64,000 nt of DNA from Cannabis sativa (GCF_029168945.1 NC_083605.1:74914969-74978968); one strand, 5' to 3'; shown: positions 24,868 to 37,450, counted from the stretch's first letter. Notes: a model not told the origin generated them from the sequence alone. Made by a program: numbers and translations.

Positions 24868-25154
24868 ATTTGAAATCACACCACCCACGAATCCCCACTC
24901 GAACGAAGAACTCACCGAACCCACCACCCCACAGAGGGAACCCATCCACTGAGCACGCGACGAGCCTTTCCCGTTTCAGTTTTTTAATTTTTTTTTTCTT
25001 ATTGATTATGGTAAAAATATTGTTAGTTGATAGATTTAGGTTGGATATGTGCATTCTTGATTAGATCTAGGGTTAGATGGAGTAGATCTAGGGTCTGTGA
25101 TCTTTCTGGGCAAGAAAATCTGATTTTCTAGTTTGACATGAGCTTGAAGATGAA

Positions 25155-25455
25155 GGCCCGATGCATGGCCCGATGGTCCAATGCATGGCCCGATGCATGG
25201 CCTGATGTAGGCCCGATGTAGGGCCCGATGGTCTGATGCCCATTTTGGATTTTTTTTAAAAAAAAAATTATATTTATAGGACTGGCCCGATGGGCCCGAT
25301 GTAGGGCCCGATGGTCAGATGCCCACTTTATTTTTTTTTTAATTTTTTTCATTTTATATGATTGGCCCGATGGGCCCGATGTAGGGCCCGATGGTCAGAT
25401 GATTGGCCCGATGGGCCCGATGTATGGCCCGATGTAGGGCCCGATGCCCACTGTA
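25155..25455. repeat. GGCCCGATG minisatellite array
   Basis: About 25 occurrences of CCCGATG, often as GGGCCCGATGTA or GGCCCGATGGTC, in three blocks split by T-rich spacers. Each block ends with GATGCCCA. It lies inside the transposon 24616-25637. Confidence 0.85.
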
Positions 25456-25739
25456 ATTTTTTTTTTTTATTATTTTTTTTTTATAACAAAGAGAGAAGAA
25501 GAGAGAGGGGAGGCGGTAATATAAATGGGGGTATTTTAGGGATACTCTAAAATGTGTCATATTCCACAAATATTAAATGTTATGTGTTTAGAGAAAAAAT
25601 ATTAAATATATGTAAGTATAGAAAATCAAATTTCCCTTTGAGAATACATAAAAAACATGTTGCAATGCCTTCTTACCAACAAAAACACATACAAATACAT
25701 CACACCAATAATAATATCTCATTCTCAACATAATAAACT

Positions 25740-26468
25740 AGGGGTGTTCAATAAAATTTACAAACCGCTCAACCCGAATAAACCGCCCAAACCAAACCGA
25801 ATAAACCGACAAAAAATACAACCCGAAATAATATAATGAAAATCCAACCCGCCCAATGAATATATTGGGTGGTTTACAAATTATTCTAAACCGCCCAATT
25901 AACCCGAATAAACCGAATTAAACCGATTTATATATTTTTTAATAAAAGTGTATATCTTATATTATATAAATTACATTTATTAGTTAAATTATTTTGTATT
26001 TAAAGTTTGGACATTTTAATTTTTAACTTAAAACTTAGATTTTATAGTTAATAATTTTTAATGTATTTGGATATTGAAGTTAAAGTTTAAAATCTACACT
26101 ATATTATCACTTTTTTTATTATTTTATTCAATTATTTTATGTTTACTCAATTATATTTATCTTATATTAAAGTTCTTAAAATTAATTTAAACTATAGCAT
26201 TATTTAACTTGAAATATAAATAATATATTTTTATTTTTTTAACTTTTTTGTTACTTGAATTCTAGAAACGAACAATAATAATTATAAAAAAAAAAATGAA
26301 GAACGGTTTGGACGGGTTAACCCGACCAAACCGACAAAATCATTGGGCGGGTTGAACTTTTTCTAAATTTTCATTGGGCGGGTTACGATTAAATTTTGCA
26401 ACCCGATATTTATATTGGGTTAATAAAAATATGCTATAACCCGACTAAACCGACCGACGTACACCCCT
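25740..26468. mobile_element. Mutator-like MITE with ACCCGAATAAACCG termini
   Basis: Ends AGGGGTGTTC and GTACACCCCT, flanked by ATAATAAACT on both sides (25730-25739, 26469-26478), where copy 1 has a single CATAATAAATTAC. Both ends hold clusters of AACCCGAATAAACCG-like words. Same build as 6104-6793. Inserted in the 3'-UTR intron of gene 2. Confidence 0.8.
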
Positions 26469-26585
26469 ATAATAAACTACATTCTCTATCAATTAGTTTT
26501 AGATAAAATCTCATAATTATTTAATTTGATTATTCTAACTAATAATTATTTAATTTCTATGTGATTATTTTTCTTAATTTTTCAG

Positions 26586-27160
26586 AAGCTAGGAGATGAA
26601 AGGATCGATGCGCAGTACAAGGGTTTGGAGAATATAGGGTAAATACCATTTTGGATTTTCTGTTTTACAAAAGTTACCAATTGGACCCTGTGTTTTGTTA
26701 AATGACAAAATGGACCCTGTATTTTCTAAAATAGTACAAATAGGACCCTGAATTGATTTTTTGTCAAAATAAAGTTTAATTATAATCCGATCTAAAAGTG
26801 TTATGACAAAACTGTTTACATTTTTTGTATCTGTTCGTATTAAGCATTGTCTTCAAGTTGGTTGTATTAAAAAAAAAAGTTGTCAAAAATTAAGCTCAGG
26901 GTCCTATTTTTACTATTTTAGAAAATACAGGGTCCATTTTGTCATTTAAAAAAACACAGGGTCCAATCTGTAACTTTTGCAAAACACAGGGTCTAAAATG
27001 GTATTTACCCGAGAATATATCTAATGTGAAATAGTAATAATTAATGACATTATATGTATGTAATAATATATATATATATATATATATATAAGTCTATTTT
27101 TCATGTTAGATCAATAAACACTTCTATGTACTGTGTCTGTAAAGTCGATCATGAATAAGA
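26586..27160 (+). other. 3'-UTR exon of MASMQC gene 2, split by a MITE
   Basis: Starts after acceptor TTTTTCAG with AAGCTAGGAGATGAAAGG and keeps AAGGATCGATGCGCAGTACA. The exon is interrupted at 26637-27010. Confidence 0.6.
26637..27010. mobile_element. GGGTAAATA MITE in the 3' UTR of gene 2, 9-bp TSD
   Basis: 374 bp, ends GGGTAAATACCATTTTGGA and TCTAAAATGGTATTTACCC, flanked by GAGAATATA at 26628-26636 and 27011-27019. Copy 1 has one GGAAAATATATC at this spot. Confidence 0.92.
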
Positions 27161-27190
27161 TATTTATAATTTCTAGCTTTATATGACTCC

Positions 27191-28250
27191 TTTCAGTTAA
27201 ATTTAGATAATACACTAAAATTTTGGAAAAAATTACAAAAATACTTTAACGCGAAAAAAATTTTATTTTTACTTTTTGAATTTTTTTTATTTACATAAAA
27301 TACCTCTTCTGTAAAAATAATAAATTGTTTTCTTAATTGTTTTGTAATTTATTTATAGTTGTATTAGGTTGTTTTTCTGGTTATCTTTTGTTGTTTTATA
27401 GTTTATTTATAATTGATTTATAGTTGCCGTGAGGTTGATTTCTCATTATTTTTTACTTCTTGCTGAGCAAAGTGTATTTTTGTAATTTTAAAATTTTACA
27501 AGCGTATTTTTGTAATTAAAACTTTTAGGCCGTAAATTTGTAAATAAAATATAAAAGAAGGGTATATTTGAAAATTTTCCATATATAAATGTGTTATTTC
27601 TTTTGGAGCATTGATATTGGGCAACAATGGTGCCTAGCCTTTTCTATAAGTGGCATCCTATGATTGGTTATCGATATTTCTTAAAAGTTATTGTCTTAAA
27701 TTATATGAGACTCGATACTTATTACACCAATAGTGGTATATATGACACCAATGAGGGTAGGTGGGTAATATCCAATCCAATCCAATTGAACCAAACCGAT
27801 CCAATCCAATTCAATTACAAAAAATTAGATATCCAATTACAATTAGATTGGATTGGATGTTAAAAGTTGAATTTTAATTAGATTGGATCGGTTATTGGAT
27901 ATCAATCTCAAAATCTAATTAAAAACCGATCCAATCTAATTACATTTTTATATACATTCAAAAATTATTTATATTAATTTATATAATAAAAACTAATAAA
28001 AAATATATTAATTATATTTTTAGTAGCTTTTTTTTGTGAAATTTGTAACACGATTGTTCTATGTATTTATTTTCATAATATTTTGTTATATTTTATTACT
28101 TGAAAATATTGTTATTTTAGTTATTTTAAACATTTAATTATATTACGCTTGTAACAATAATATTTTTATAGAGTATTAAACTTAAAAAAAAAATAGTGAT
28201 ATTTAATTAAGTGTGAAATTGAATATCCAATTAAAAAGCAGTTATTTGAT
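27191..28250. other. Intergenic, with truncated MITE pieces
   Basis: 27600-27765 is a partial copy of the element at 5975-6845 (GAGCATTGATATT, TATGAGACTCGATACTTATT). 27765-27930 and about 28200-28240 carry ATCCAATCCAAT words like those of the Mutator-like MITEs, probably one such element cut by the LINE fragment. Confidence 0.45.
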
Positions 28251-28254
28251 TTCA

Positions 28255-29690
28255 TAAAGAATAAAGTTTGGGTGGGGAAAGAAGTAATTATTAAAGCCAT
28301 CATTCAAGCTATTCTCACTTACACGATTATCAATAGCATTCATAGGACGACTACTAAATTTTGGTGGGAATCATCTAAAAAAGAAGAATAAAATGCATTG
28401 GTGCAAGTGTCCTAAGTTGTGCAAACCGTAGGAACAAGGTGGGTTGGGGTTCAGAGATCTAGATTTGTTTAATTAAGCCTTGCTTGTGAAACAAACATGG
28501 CGATGTATAAGGTATATCGAGACCAGTTAGTTTTAAGATCTATGATAAGCCAAGTATTCCATCATAATTGTATGTTGTTGACTTGAAGCAACCAAATGAG
28601 CAATGGGACACTGAATTCGTGAAAACTAATTTTAATGAAGAGGATGTCGAGTTGATTTTGAAGTTGTTGTGTTGTAGCTTGGAGATTGAGGATAAAATTA
28701 TGTGGCACTATTGTAAAAATGAAGAATATTCAGTAAGATGTGGATACAAAATTCCTCCAAAGGTGAAATATTTTGTCTAGAAATTGGCTCATTCTTGGCT
28801 TCCGACAAATTTTGCTCTTGCATAAAGGGGGATTCATGTTGATCATTGTTGTCCAAGATGTTCTTATAGTGGTAAAGAATCTATTTTTCATGCACTTTGG
28901 GAATGCAAACTGAATCGTCCTAATTGGAAGTAATGTGGTCTTCAAAAGCAGGTATGTCATGAGGATGAGGAAGATGTTTTAGCCTTATTAATGAGGTTGG
29001 TTGCTGGTTTGGAGAAGGAGAAATGTGAGTTCTTTGTAATGGTGTCTTGGTATTTATGGTATATTCAAACCTCTATGAATAATGGGAGTTGTAAGCCACA
29101 AACTACAGACATTGTGGATTGGTGTAACAAATACTTGGAAGATTATAAAGAGAAAAATTATGGTTAGGTGAAAGGAGGTGGAAGGACAGTTGCAAAATGG
29201 GAGCCACCAAATGAAGGGAAGCTAAAAATGAATGTTGATGCTGGTGTTCGACGAGGTGAGGGTTGTTCTGGGACGAGTTGTGTGGTGTGGAATAGTGTGG
29301 GACGGGTCACTTTTGCCTCTATCACGACAGTGCAGCATGAACTAGGAGTTCAAACGAAGACTTCAACATTTTAGCATCGAAACTGATTGCTTGGAAGTTG
29401 TCCATTTAATCCAAAACAAAGAAGAGAGGTGTAGAGAAGTTGATGGTGTGTTAGAGAACATACGAAGATTGCTATTATTTGATAATGTTGATAATATTTC
29501 GTTTGTATATCGTGAAGCTAATAAAGTACGAGCTCATAGTTTAGCCAATTAAGCTTTGATTAACAAAATTAGTACTATGTGGATTGGGATTGATCCCCCT
29601 TGTGCAAGTCAAGCTTTACAACTTGACTTGCCTAATCCTTTGTAATTGTTGTTGTGGTTGAATGAATTTTGTTTCAAAAAAAAATTGTAG
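28255..29690 (+). pseudogene. LINE 3' fragment: RT thumb, zf-RVT and RNase H
   Basis: Translation in shifting frames gives [16 protein letters not shown] and FWWESSK (RT thumb), then DKIMWHYCKNEEYSVRCGY and HVDHCCPRC...FHALWEC (zf-RVT zinc-binding region), then LKMNVDAGVRRGEGC and ETDCLEVVHLIQNKEE (RNase H-like RVT_3). It ends GTTTCAAAAAAAAATTG, a short A tail. Many stops and frameshifts make it a dead, 5'-truncated element of the plant L1 class. Confidence 0.92.
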
Positions 29691-30900
29691 AGAAATAATT
29701 CCTTTTGGCCCTTACTTTAGTCAAGTTCTCCGATTTCTTTTTTTGGTAAACAATAAAATATGAATTATTACAAATTCTCATTCTAAATAAGTAAACATAA
29801 TATTTATATTAAATGAAATTCAAGGGAAGCTTATACAAAATATTTAAGAAACTAAGGACTAGAAGTCTAGAATTATAAAAATTATTTATAATTTTTCATC
29901 CTAAATATTATACTTTATAATATCTTTTGTGGATGGACTCAGAACAAATTCACCAATATTATTTATTTATTTTTTTTTTTTAAAAAAAAAAAAAGAGATT
30001 ACACTAGATTCACTACTTTTATTCTTTTTTTTAAAACAACACCACTTTTATTCTTATGTGTAGAGATATTTTTATTTTTAGCATTAAAGAAATTATAACT
30101 TAATTTTTGTTTATATAACTGTGTACATTGTGAGTAGACACCATTTGTTTTTGAAAATTTAGAATAATTTACTGTACTGAAAAACAAGGTTTAAATATTC
30201 AATTGGATACATTTTTCTTAACGTGCAATTGACAACTTTAAACTCTAATTTCAATATTATAAATTGTTCAAAATATTTCAAAAATAAATTAAATGCCTAC
30301 TATAATTATAATACAAACAACCAAATAAAAAAATTAGACAAATATACAAACAAAAAAGAAAAAAAGACAATACTATTATAATTGCTCTTTATTCCTTCTA
30401 TCCATAATTGGGAATTAAAAGGTATTCTAGATGGCATTAATTCCATATTGAATACATAATGTGGAGAGAGTTCTATTTTTTATTTTTTATTTTTCTTCTA
30501 ATTGTTTTATTTTTATAAGAGAATCCTTAATTTTCATAAATTATGGATACCAATTTCCATTGTTTGCTACATGAAGAATGGTATAACCTCAAATAAAGTT
30601 TCCACTATATTTAGAAGTGACCAAGATAGAACAAATTCTTTAAAAAAAACAATTGAGCCACTTGGAATGAAATAATTCCAATTCCAATAATTTTGACCTC
30701 AATTATTTCAATGGGACATTTCCCAAGAGGAAAAGGAACAAATCAAAGTTAGATATTGATTTGCCCTTCTTGCATAATAAAGCAATTAAGCCTTTAATAA
30801 CTACTATTAACATAATAAAAAGAGCATATATACATATATATTGATATGAAGTATATCTCAACTCAAATTTAAGTGAATAATGTTACCATCACTTTAGTAC
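29691..30900. other. Intergenic, AT-rich, upstream of MASMQC gene 3
   Basis: No transposon boundary or gene was recognised; T/A runs lie at about 29969-29992. Confidence 0.5.
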
Positions 30901-30907
30901 CTATGCC

Positions 30908-30916
30908 TTTATAAAG
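30908..30916 (+). promoter_or_regulatory. TATA box of MASMQC gene 3
   Basis: TTTATAAAG lies 108-116 bases above the ATG, the same spacing class as in genes 1 and 2. Confidence 0.6.
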
Positions 30917-31023
30917 ACTCAAAACACAATAACAAAATCAACCACAAAGAGAAGAACCCCATAAGCCTAATATTATTTACTATTTAAGGCTCTCTTTCTC
31001 CTAAATATTATAGTTGTTTTGCC

Positions 31024-31353
31024 ATGGCTTCAATGCAGTGTGAAAAACCAACTAAGGAGATTGAGATTGAGATTACCCATGAAAATACCAAGAAGATTAA
31101 GGAGAAGAAAGATGATGTGAAAAAGGAGAAGAAAGATAAGCATGACAAGAAAGATGATAGCAAAAAGAAGGAGAAGAAAGTAGATGATACTAAAAAGGAG
31201 AAGAAAGATGATAGCAAAAAGAAGGAGAAGAAAGATGATGGCAAAAAGAAAGAGAAGAAAGATGATGGCAAAAAGGAAAAGAAAGATGATGGCAAAAAGG
31301 AAAAGAAAGAGAAGAAAGATGATAGCAAGAAGAAGCACAAGGATGACAAGTAG
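31024..31353 (+). CDS. Lys/Asp-rich small protein, MASMQC family, gene 3
   Basis: 109 residues starting MASMQCEKPTKEIEIEITHE. The first twelve residues match genes 1 and 2 at ten positions. After about residue 22 the protein is a highly charged repeat of KKEKKDDGKKKEKKDD type, with alternating Lys-rich and Asp-rich clusters and no His-rich region. It should be disordered and very soluble, recalling KS-type stress proteins, but no dehydrin K-segment is visible. A 3'-UTR intron is likely: acceptor TTTTGTTTTACAG ends at about 31491, and the donor is either a GC site (CACAG|GCAAGT, about 31375) or GT (AAAGT|GTGAGT, about 31405). The next exon holds AAGGATCGAAGCTCATTATA, cognate with the 3'-UTR exon of genes 1 and 2. 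Confidence 0.85.
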   Translation: MASMQCEKPTKEIEIEITHENTKKIKEKKDDVKKEKKDKHDKKDDSKKKEKKVDDTKKEKKDDSKKKEKKDDGKKKEKKDDGKKEKKDDGKKEKKEKKDDSKKKHKDDK

Positions 31354-31491
31354 AGACTAAGTCTAGCAACCACAGGCAAGTTCTCTTTTTGTTGAAAACA
31401 AAGTGTGAGTCTCTTTTATGTTACTATCAATTGACTCAATTTCAAGTTTTCTAACCATGATGTACTCTTACATTTTCCTTTTGTTTTACAG

Positions 31492-31640
31492 AGATACCAG
31501 GAAGATGTAGCATATGGTGAATAAGGATCGAAGCTCATTATAAAAGGGTTTTACTTAGCATGTGATTACTCCTATACATGTAAGAAAGAATTATCCTCTA
31601 ATATCTATGTCAAGAGAATAAGACTAATTAATGATAAGAA
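31492..31640 (+). other. 3'-UTR exon of MASMQC gene 3
   Basis: Contains AAGGATCGAAGCTCATTATA followed by AAAGGGTTT, aligned with AAGGATCGATGCGCAGTACA and AGGGTTT of gene 2. It sits at the matching place after a 3'-UTR intron. Confidence 0.55.
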
Positions 31641-31982
31641 AAGTGCACTTTTCACCAATTTATTGGAGATGTTACAAATATCCATAGAAACTATCAATAA
31701 GGCAATCTAATTAAACTCAGCCCCTTCATTAAAAAGTTTAAAGTAATGTAAATATCAACAAAGCACATACATGTCTGGCACAGCTTGCACAAGCATATAA
31801 TATTGAGGTTTGAGACACCATAATTCTACATATAATATAAGATTAGAACCGAGCAGTCCTCGACAGAGAACATGGACAGTCAGCATCAGAAAGGTTTAGC
31901 CTCATGAAACATATTATATACAGCATGAGACAGTTCAAGTAAAAACTTGAAAACCCCCTATTGTCCTTTGAAAAAAAAGGTG

Positions 31983-34900
31983 TCACCTGTCTTTGATAGA
32001 GCCTGACAAAAAGTCTGCAATGGCCTTAAGAGCCTGATCTTCAGCTCCATCTTGCGTTGACCCATTGGTTTGCAGGTGTTTCTTTCCAATCTTGAAAGAG
32101 TGATCACCCCCATCAATGACATGCAAATCGCTTAAGGCTTTCATCTTTTTACGAGTAGACTCCAACTTTTCTAGTGGACAGAGCGCATCCTTGCTACCCT
32201 TCATGAAATATATATGTGTATAACCTTAGCATACAATTAGCTTATAAAAGTTCAAGGATATAACAGACTTAGAAAGTGAGAACTAGCGGCATGTCTATTA
32301 GAATTTAGAGAGCAATTTAGAAAGAACATTAGTAACATTAATTGTTGATTAGTATTACTTTAATAAAGCTAAATAAACAAATAAAATATTACATGAAGAT
32401 GTTCTTAGAATAAGTACCTGTACAAACATTATAGGAACATTAAGTTGCAACAGAATCTCATCTCTCACTGCTCCACCGATGCCCTGAAACATAAAGGGGA
32501 AATATAACACAAAAATGGAAACATAATCCCTCTGAAGAAAAAGCATGAAATGCTTGAGTAGCCTTACTCTAATGAAAAATCCAATCTCATCCCTAGAGAT
32601 CTATGTGAAGAAGAAAGGTAAAATATAGTTTCATGCTGATAGTCATATGAATTCAATCATTTTTATTTAAGAAAGTAAATTTTGTATCAGCTTCCACTCA
32701 CAACAATCGACTATTTACCAAGTGATTCAATTATGTAAAAGAGAACGAAACTATAATATTGGAGAATGGTAGACAGCAAAATCACACCTTTTATACGCAA
32801 AATGAAAAGAAAGTCCATTTAATTTTACATACAAGAAATCAAAACAAGAATACAGATCAGATTTTTAAGAAATAACGGCAAACCTTTAGTGGGTATCCCA
32901 AGCAAATTATTGCTGAAGCACTTATGTCTTCTTTGCAAGCCACCATGCAGCTGACTCTACCACAAATTAAAAGTTGAAATTTAGTGAACAGTAAAAATCG
33001 TTATTCTAGCTACGTTTCACATGCTTAGGCTACATTAAAAATAAAACCAAGGGTGCTGAGTGAGCAACAATATATTTTGAATTCATCAAGATCCTATGCA
33101 TAGTAAATAACCACAACTTCCATAATTTGCAAAGATTGTAGAATTTCAAACTCAATGCTAATAATCCGGATTGATAATAATAAAAACACACACACACAAA
33201 AGATGCAAGACAGTTTATTGCCATTATTAGAAACTATAACGACTTATACCTCGATCCCATTGACTTCCCGGCCAAAATAAGTGGATGGCCAGGGTACTTG
33301 GCAACAGTCTCTTTGACAATATCAGAGTGAAAGTCAACCAACTTTTCTGCCTTAGGAGGCGCCCTCCGTTTTCCACCAGACATATCTGTTAGGAACAAGG
33401 TTTTTCGTAAATTTAACATAACTTACTAGAAAATTCCCTTTGGCCTTCAACTACCAACTTAAGCTATTTCATCTGCATTTTATTTTATTTTTCTCTTTCT
33501 CATAATGAAATTTAAAGAAACTCACAAGGGTAATCAAATGTAACAACTTCAACAGCGTGTAGTGCTTTGCCCAACATATCTTTCCATCTGCAAACAATAA
33601 AAATGAACAGCACACTAGTTCACAACTTGATTTAACAGCATAAAGTTTCTCAATCGTGCCCTATGAATTATCATACTCATAGATAGATGTTGGCGATTAG
33701 TACCTGCTCAACACAACCAACACAGTGCAAAATACAACAGCAAAAAAGAACAAGTAACAGAGACCACTAATCAAACACAAAGCAATCAAAAAATAAAACA
33801 TAATAGAAAGAATTAGATACAACCAGTGTGGTTGATCCTACATCAAAGACTAGGCAACAACACAAGTCAAATTCACTATATCAGAAAAGATTACACCCTC
33901 AAAGCTCTCAAGATTGCAACATTACACCTTCAACTTCCTGATATAGAGGATTTGACTTGTGTTGTTGCCTATTATGTTGTAACAATGGGGATCTCAAGAT
34001 GCAAGAACCAACACAACAAGAAGAAACAGTTATGACAAGTCTAGGATAAGAATCAAACAAACTTAACAGAAACTAATAAACTAAATTCAAAGACAGAAAT
34101 GAAAGTAAAAGGAACAAGAACACATTACATGGTTCAAACAAGATGACAATGAGTCACTTGCCTACTCCACGGCCAGAACAGCTCTAATGGCTGGTATCTT
34201 CATTGATCAATAGAGAGTTTACAAGGAGTCGAGTTACAGCAACGTAAGAGTATGAATCTCACTTGAGAAAAGTCTCCTCTAAGGAAGAACAATCTCTATT
34301 TACAACTCTCTTTCTTTCTCTGTTCTCACTAACTCTCTCTCTAGATTCTTGGAGTTCTAGCTGAAATGATCGAAGTTGGTTGTTTATGTAGGCAATGTAA
34401 GAATAAGAGCTAACAACAGTCATAACAGAATTCGTCAGTTAATTCTGTTATATCACCTTGAGTGAGTTGACCGAGCTAAATAGAGTACAATGTAGTTCTT
34501 GCTTTCTCAGCTAAAACTCTCAAAAAATGATCCATTTACACAAGAGAAAAGAGCCTAATAGATTCTAACAAATTATGGCTTTTCTGTTGTATGAACTTCA
34601 AAAGGAGTTTAAGTAATTGCAATTGAACCTATGAGCTGACCTTGGTTGAAGAAAGAAAGTCACAATCTTCACAAATGACATAGACATAACTGTAAGTGTT
34701 TACTATCAATAATCACAAAAATAAACAAATTGGGTCATTTTCTTTTACACAATACAACAACATAATGCTGAACTCAATCTTGTCTCTATATGAAGTTTCC
34801 TTTTTCCTTTGGCAGCAATCTCTTCTATTTTTGTTTCAGAAAAATAAATGATAAAAAAGGAAGGGAGAAAGTACTGACCTGATCATCCAGTCAGAAGTAG

Positions 34901-35051
34901 AAGGAGCACCAGCACCATGAGCGAAGACAATCACAGGAGATAATTTCTCGAGGGTTGAAGATGGTGGACTTGACGTGTCAACTGCATCTATATCTGCACC
35001 GTCTTTGCTCTGGTTTGCTCTCCGGCGCTTTCTAGAAGGTGAAGAAGCCAT
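31983..35051 (-). CDS. Alpha/beta-hydrolase, KANSL3/TEX30-like, six exons
   Basis: Exons on the minus strand: 35051-34879, 33587-33526, 33385-33250, 32956-32884, 32483-32418, 32198-31983. All introns are GT-AG and the frame is continuous for 241 residues to TGA. The N terminus is basic and Ser-rich (PSRKRRRANQ), possibly nuclear. The fold follows: VIVFAHGAG oxyanion loop (His45), TFDYPYMSGGKRRAPPKAEK, nucleophile elbow GKSMGS (Ser120), CLGYPL, PIMFVQGSKD (Asp174) and HVIDGGDHSF (His203), so the Ser-Asp-His triad is complete. The animal TEX30/KANSL3 proteins share this motif set; the plant members are generally annotated as alpha/beta-hydrolases of unknown substrate. Intron 1 (33588-34878) is the longest and holds a hairpin and LTR-like sequence. 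Family call is firm, substrate unknown. Confidence 0.93.
33852..33970. repeat. Hairpin-forming inverted repeat in intron 1 of the hydrolase gene
   Basis: The 33-base arms 33852-33884 and 33938-33970 pair at 31 of 33 positions around a 53-base loop. Size and near-perfect pairing are like a plant miRNA precursor or a tiny foldback element. Confidence 0.8.
34100..34700. other. LTR-like or unclassified sequence in hydrolase intron 1
   Basis: Less AT-rich than the surroundings, with CT-rich and AACAG..GTTAATTCTGTTA palindromic words near 34420-34450. It may be an LTR fragment on the minus strand; no ends were found. Confidence 0.25.
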
Positions 35052-35090
35052 TGCTAATTCCTAAAGCAAAACTCCCCTTTGAAATGTTTC

Positions 35091-35124
35091 GAAACCCTAA
35101 CAATGGCAATTGCCATGGGAGTAG

Positions 35125-35168
<44 letters not shown>

Positions 35169-35233
35169 GTCTCAATTTTCGCGCCAAAACATTGGGAGCG
35201 GGAACGATAGTGGATTGGGCCTGGGCCTGGGCC
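35091..35233 (-). promoter_or_regulatory. Hydrolase promoter: telo-box, (GA)n, E2F site, three site II motifs
   Basis: Above the start codon at 35051 lie AAACCCTAA (telo-box, 35092-35100 region), a (GA)n run (35129-35164), TTTCGCGCCAAA (E2F consensus, about 35177-35188) and three abutting TGGGCC words (35216-35233), the site II motif bound by TCP factors. This combination is typical of housekeeping or proliferation-linked plant genes. Binding is inferred from the motifs alone. Confidence 0.6.
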
Positions 35234-35290
35234 TGGCCTTTTCGGGCTTTCATTTCTGGTACTGAGGCCTTGTCGTTCTGCAACGTCTAA

Positions 35291-36126
35291 TTACTGATTA
35301 TTTCATTAATGCAACTTAATCTCTTAATAATGAATATTACCATAATTTTAGAATTTTATATTAATACTAATTTTATGTACATTTTACTAGAAAATTATAA
35401 AATCACATGTTGTGGATAACTAGTAAATATAAAATAACCATAATATTCATTAGATGTAGCTAAGGGGTTTATGTATTATGGGTATGCCCTAATAAGATTA
35501 TTAACAATAATATTTCTTTAGAGTCGACGCTAGTTTTAGTTCTTTGTGACGTATATTGTAATTTGGTTCTCTTTAATAATGTGAATTTTTTTCATTATTT
35601 TAGGACAAAGAAATATTGTTGCCCACAATCTTTTTAGGTATGATTTATTTGTGGCAACTACCAAAGTTTGGTAGACACTGGCCAAATAATCTAGATTGTA
35701 TTCAAAATTCAATCATGCTTGATACTATGAATTTCTAATGATATATACCTCCTCTTTCTCTTATTTAGAGCTATTGCTCTTTAAGGTGAAGTTTTAGTGT
35801 TTTCTTCTCCAAAAAAAACTAATTGAGTCAAAAAATTTATTTTATTTTCATTAAAGTAGAATAGACTAATTAAATAGAAAATGATTGCTCCATTGAGATT
35901 GTTGACGCTAAAAAGTAGTCAACTTCGTATCTTCTGATATTTGATAACAACAAACAGAAAAAAAATAATAACTAAAGAGAGAATACCAGAATTTATAGTA
36001 GTTCACTGTGCATATCGCGATGGTAATAGAGCTACGTCTACTTCGAATTTTTATTATCGCAAAAAACTAATTGACTTACAAGAGAACTCAGGAGAAAAAG
36101 ACTAAGTCTAGCTTCACTTCACAATT

Positions 36127-36205
<79 letters not shown>

Positions 36206-37450
36206 TGTGAAGAGAAAGAAGCTCTGACCTTGTAGAGATAATGAAAAGTGTGAGTAATGAGATAGAGGAGCTCTCCTTTTATAGGGAATGAAGTCCAATT
36301 AAATTACAATAAAATAATAAAAATATTTGCGCAAAATTCTACACTAGCTCGAGAGTCAATTTTGAAGCCCAAATCGTCAGAATTGTGGTGGAGTATGAGA
36401 CACACTTAGATCAATCCGTTTTGAAAAGAGCTTTCATATGCCACTTGAATCGTGTCATTTGGATAAAAATTAAGAGGGTTATGACCATTTTACTGAGCGG
36501 TGTGCACTACTGAAAGTGACTACGAGATCAGGTTGACCTTTGACGCCTAGGTTGAACATCTACCTAGCCGCCCAGAATTTGGTTTCTTGGGCTTCAGGCA
36601 TATTTTGATATGCTTGAATGATGTGATAGTTATTCTCAATTCATTCTTTGACCTTGATGAAGTTCTCTTGGCAATTTTACTTTATATGCACAGGTAATGC
36701 CCGATTACCAGTAAATCTCACTAGGGACGACTAGGTGAAAATCAGGTGATCACTAATGTACACGAGTTGTTTTGATTTTGTTACCAATATTTTCTTTATA
36801 GATATAACAGTTATTTTATTATTTTTAAATATGTATTTTGTAATATAAATTAAAAGATTATTTTATTATTCAAAGTGTGACCTTTGACTACCTAAGTTGT
36901 AGATATTACATATTACTACTTAATATAATTAGTTACTTAAAAGAAATTCCATAAATATAAATTAACAATTTTACTATCAAAAAATTAAATATAAACTTAT
37001 TACCCTATTAATATTATTGTAGTTTATCTTTTTTGAGAAATTAATTAATAATATTATTGTAGTTGAGAGAGCATGTGATAGACGACAGCAGGTACATGTA
37101 CAAACTAGAAAGAAACACATATATATATATATATGTGTCAGTGTAGGTATTTGAAAGTTTGTCAAAAAATGGAAGTATATGTATATGAATAAATAGCTAT
37201 GTAGGGATATAATAAGTATGAATATCCATTTATAACCTCATTACCTTAACTAGATAAAACTTTTATCGATATCTGCAAATAAACATACAGTTGTTGTCTG
37301 TCTATATGCATTGTACACTCACCATTCATCCACAAATATCATATATAGTATTATAGGGAATCTTTCTTTTCCTTCACTACTTTCACACCACAATATATAT
37401 ATATATATATATATATTAATTTGCAGATCATTCATTTCATCAGTGTATAG
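35291..37450. other. Intergenic, with probable minus-strand LTR remnant and (GA)n
   Basis: From 35900 (TGTTGACGC on plus) to about 36780 the sequence has LTR-like features on the minus strand: TATAAAAGGAGAGCTCC near 36278 as promoter and an end in GCGTCAACA. A (GA)36 run lies at 36131-36202. No target duplication was found. The rest is AT-rich. Confidence 0.35.

Noticed and set aside
31008..31379. Minus-strand frames of 102 and 123 residues, Phe/Leu/Ser-rich
   Set aside because: Antisense of the Lys/Asp repeat of MASMQC gene 3; AAG/GAT repeats reverse to CTT/ATC and look hydrophobic.
36131..36202. GAGA-type regulatory element
   Set aside because: Long (GA)n runs are common microsatellites here and this one lies in an LTR-like segment with no gene nearby.
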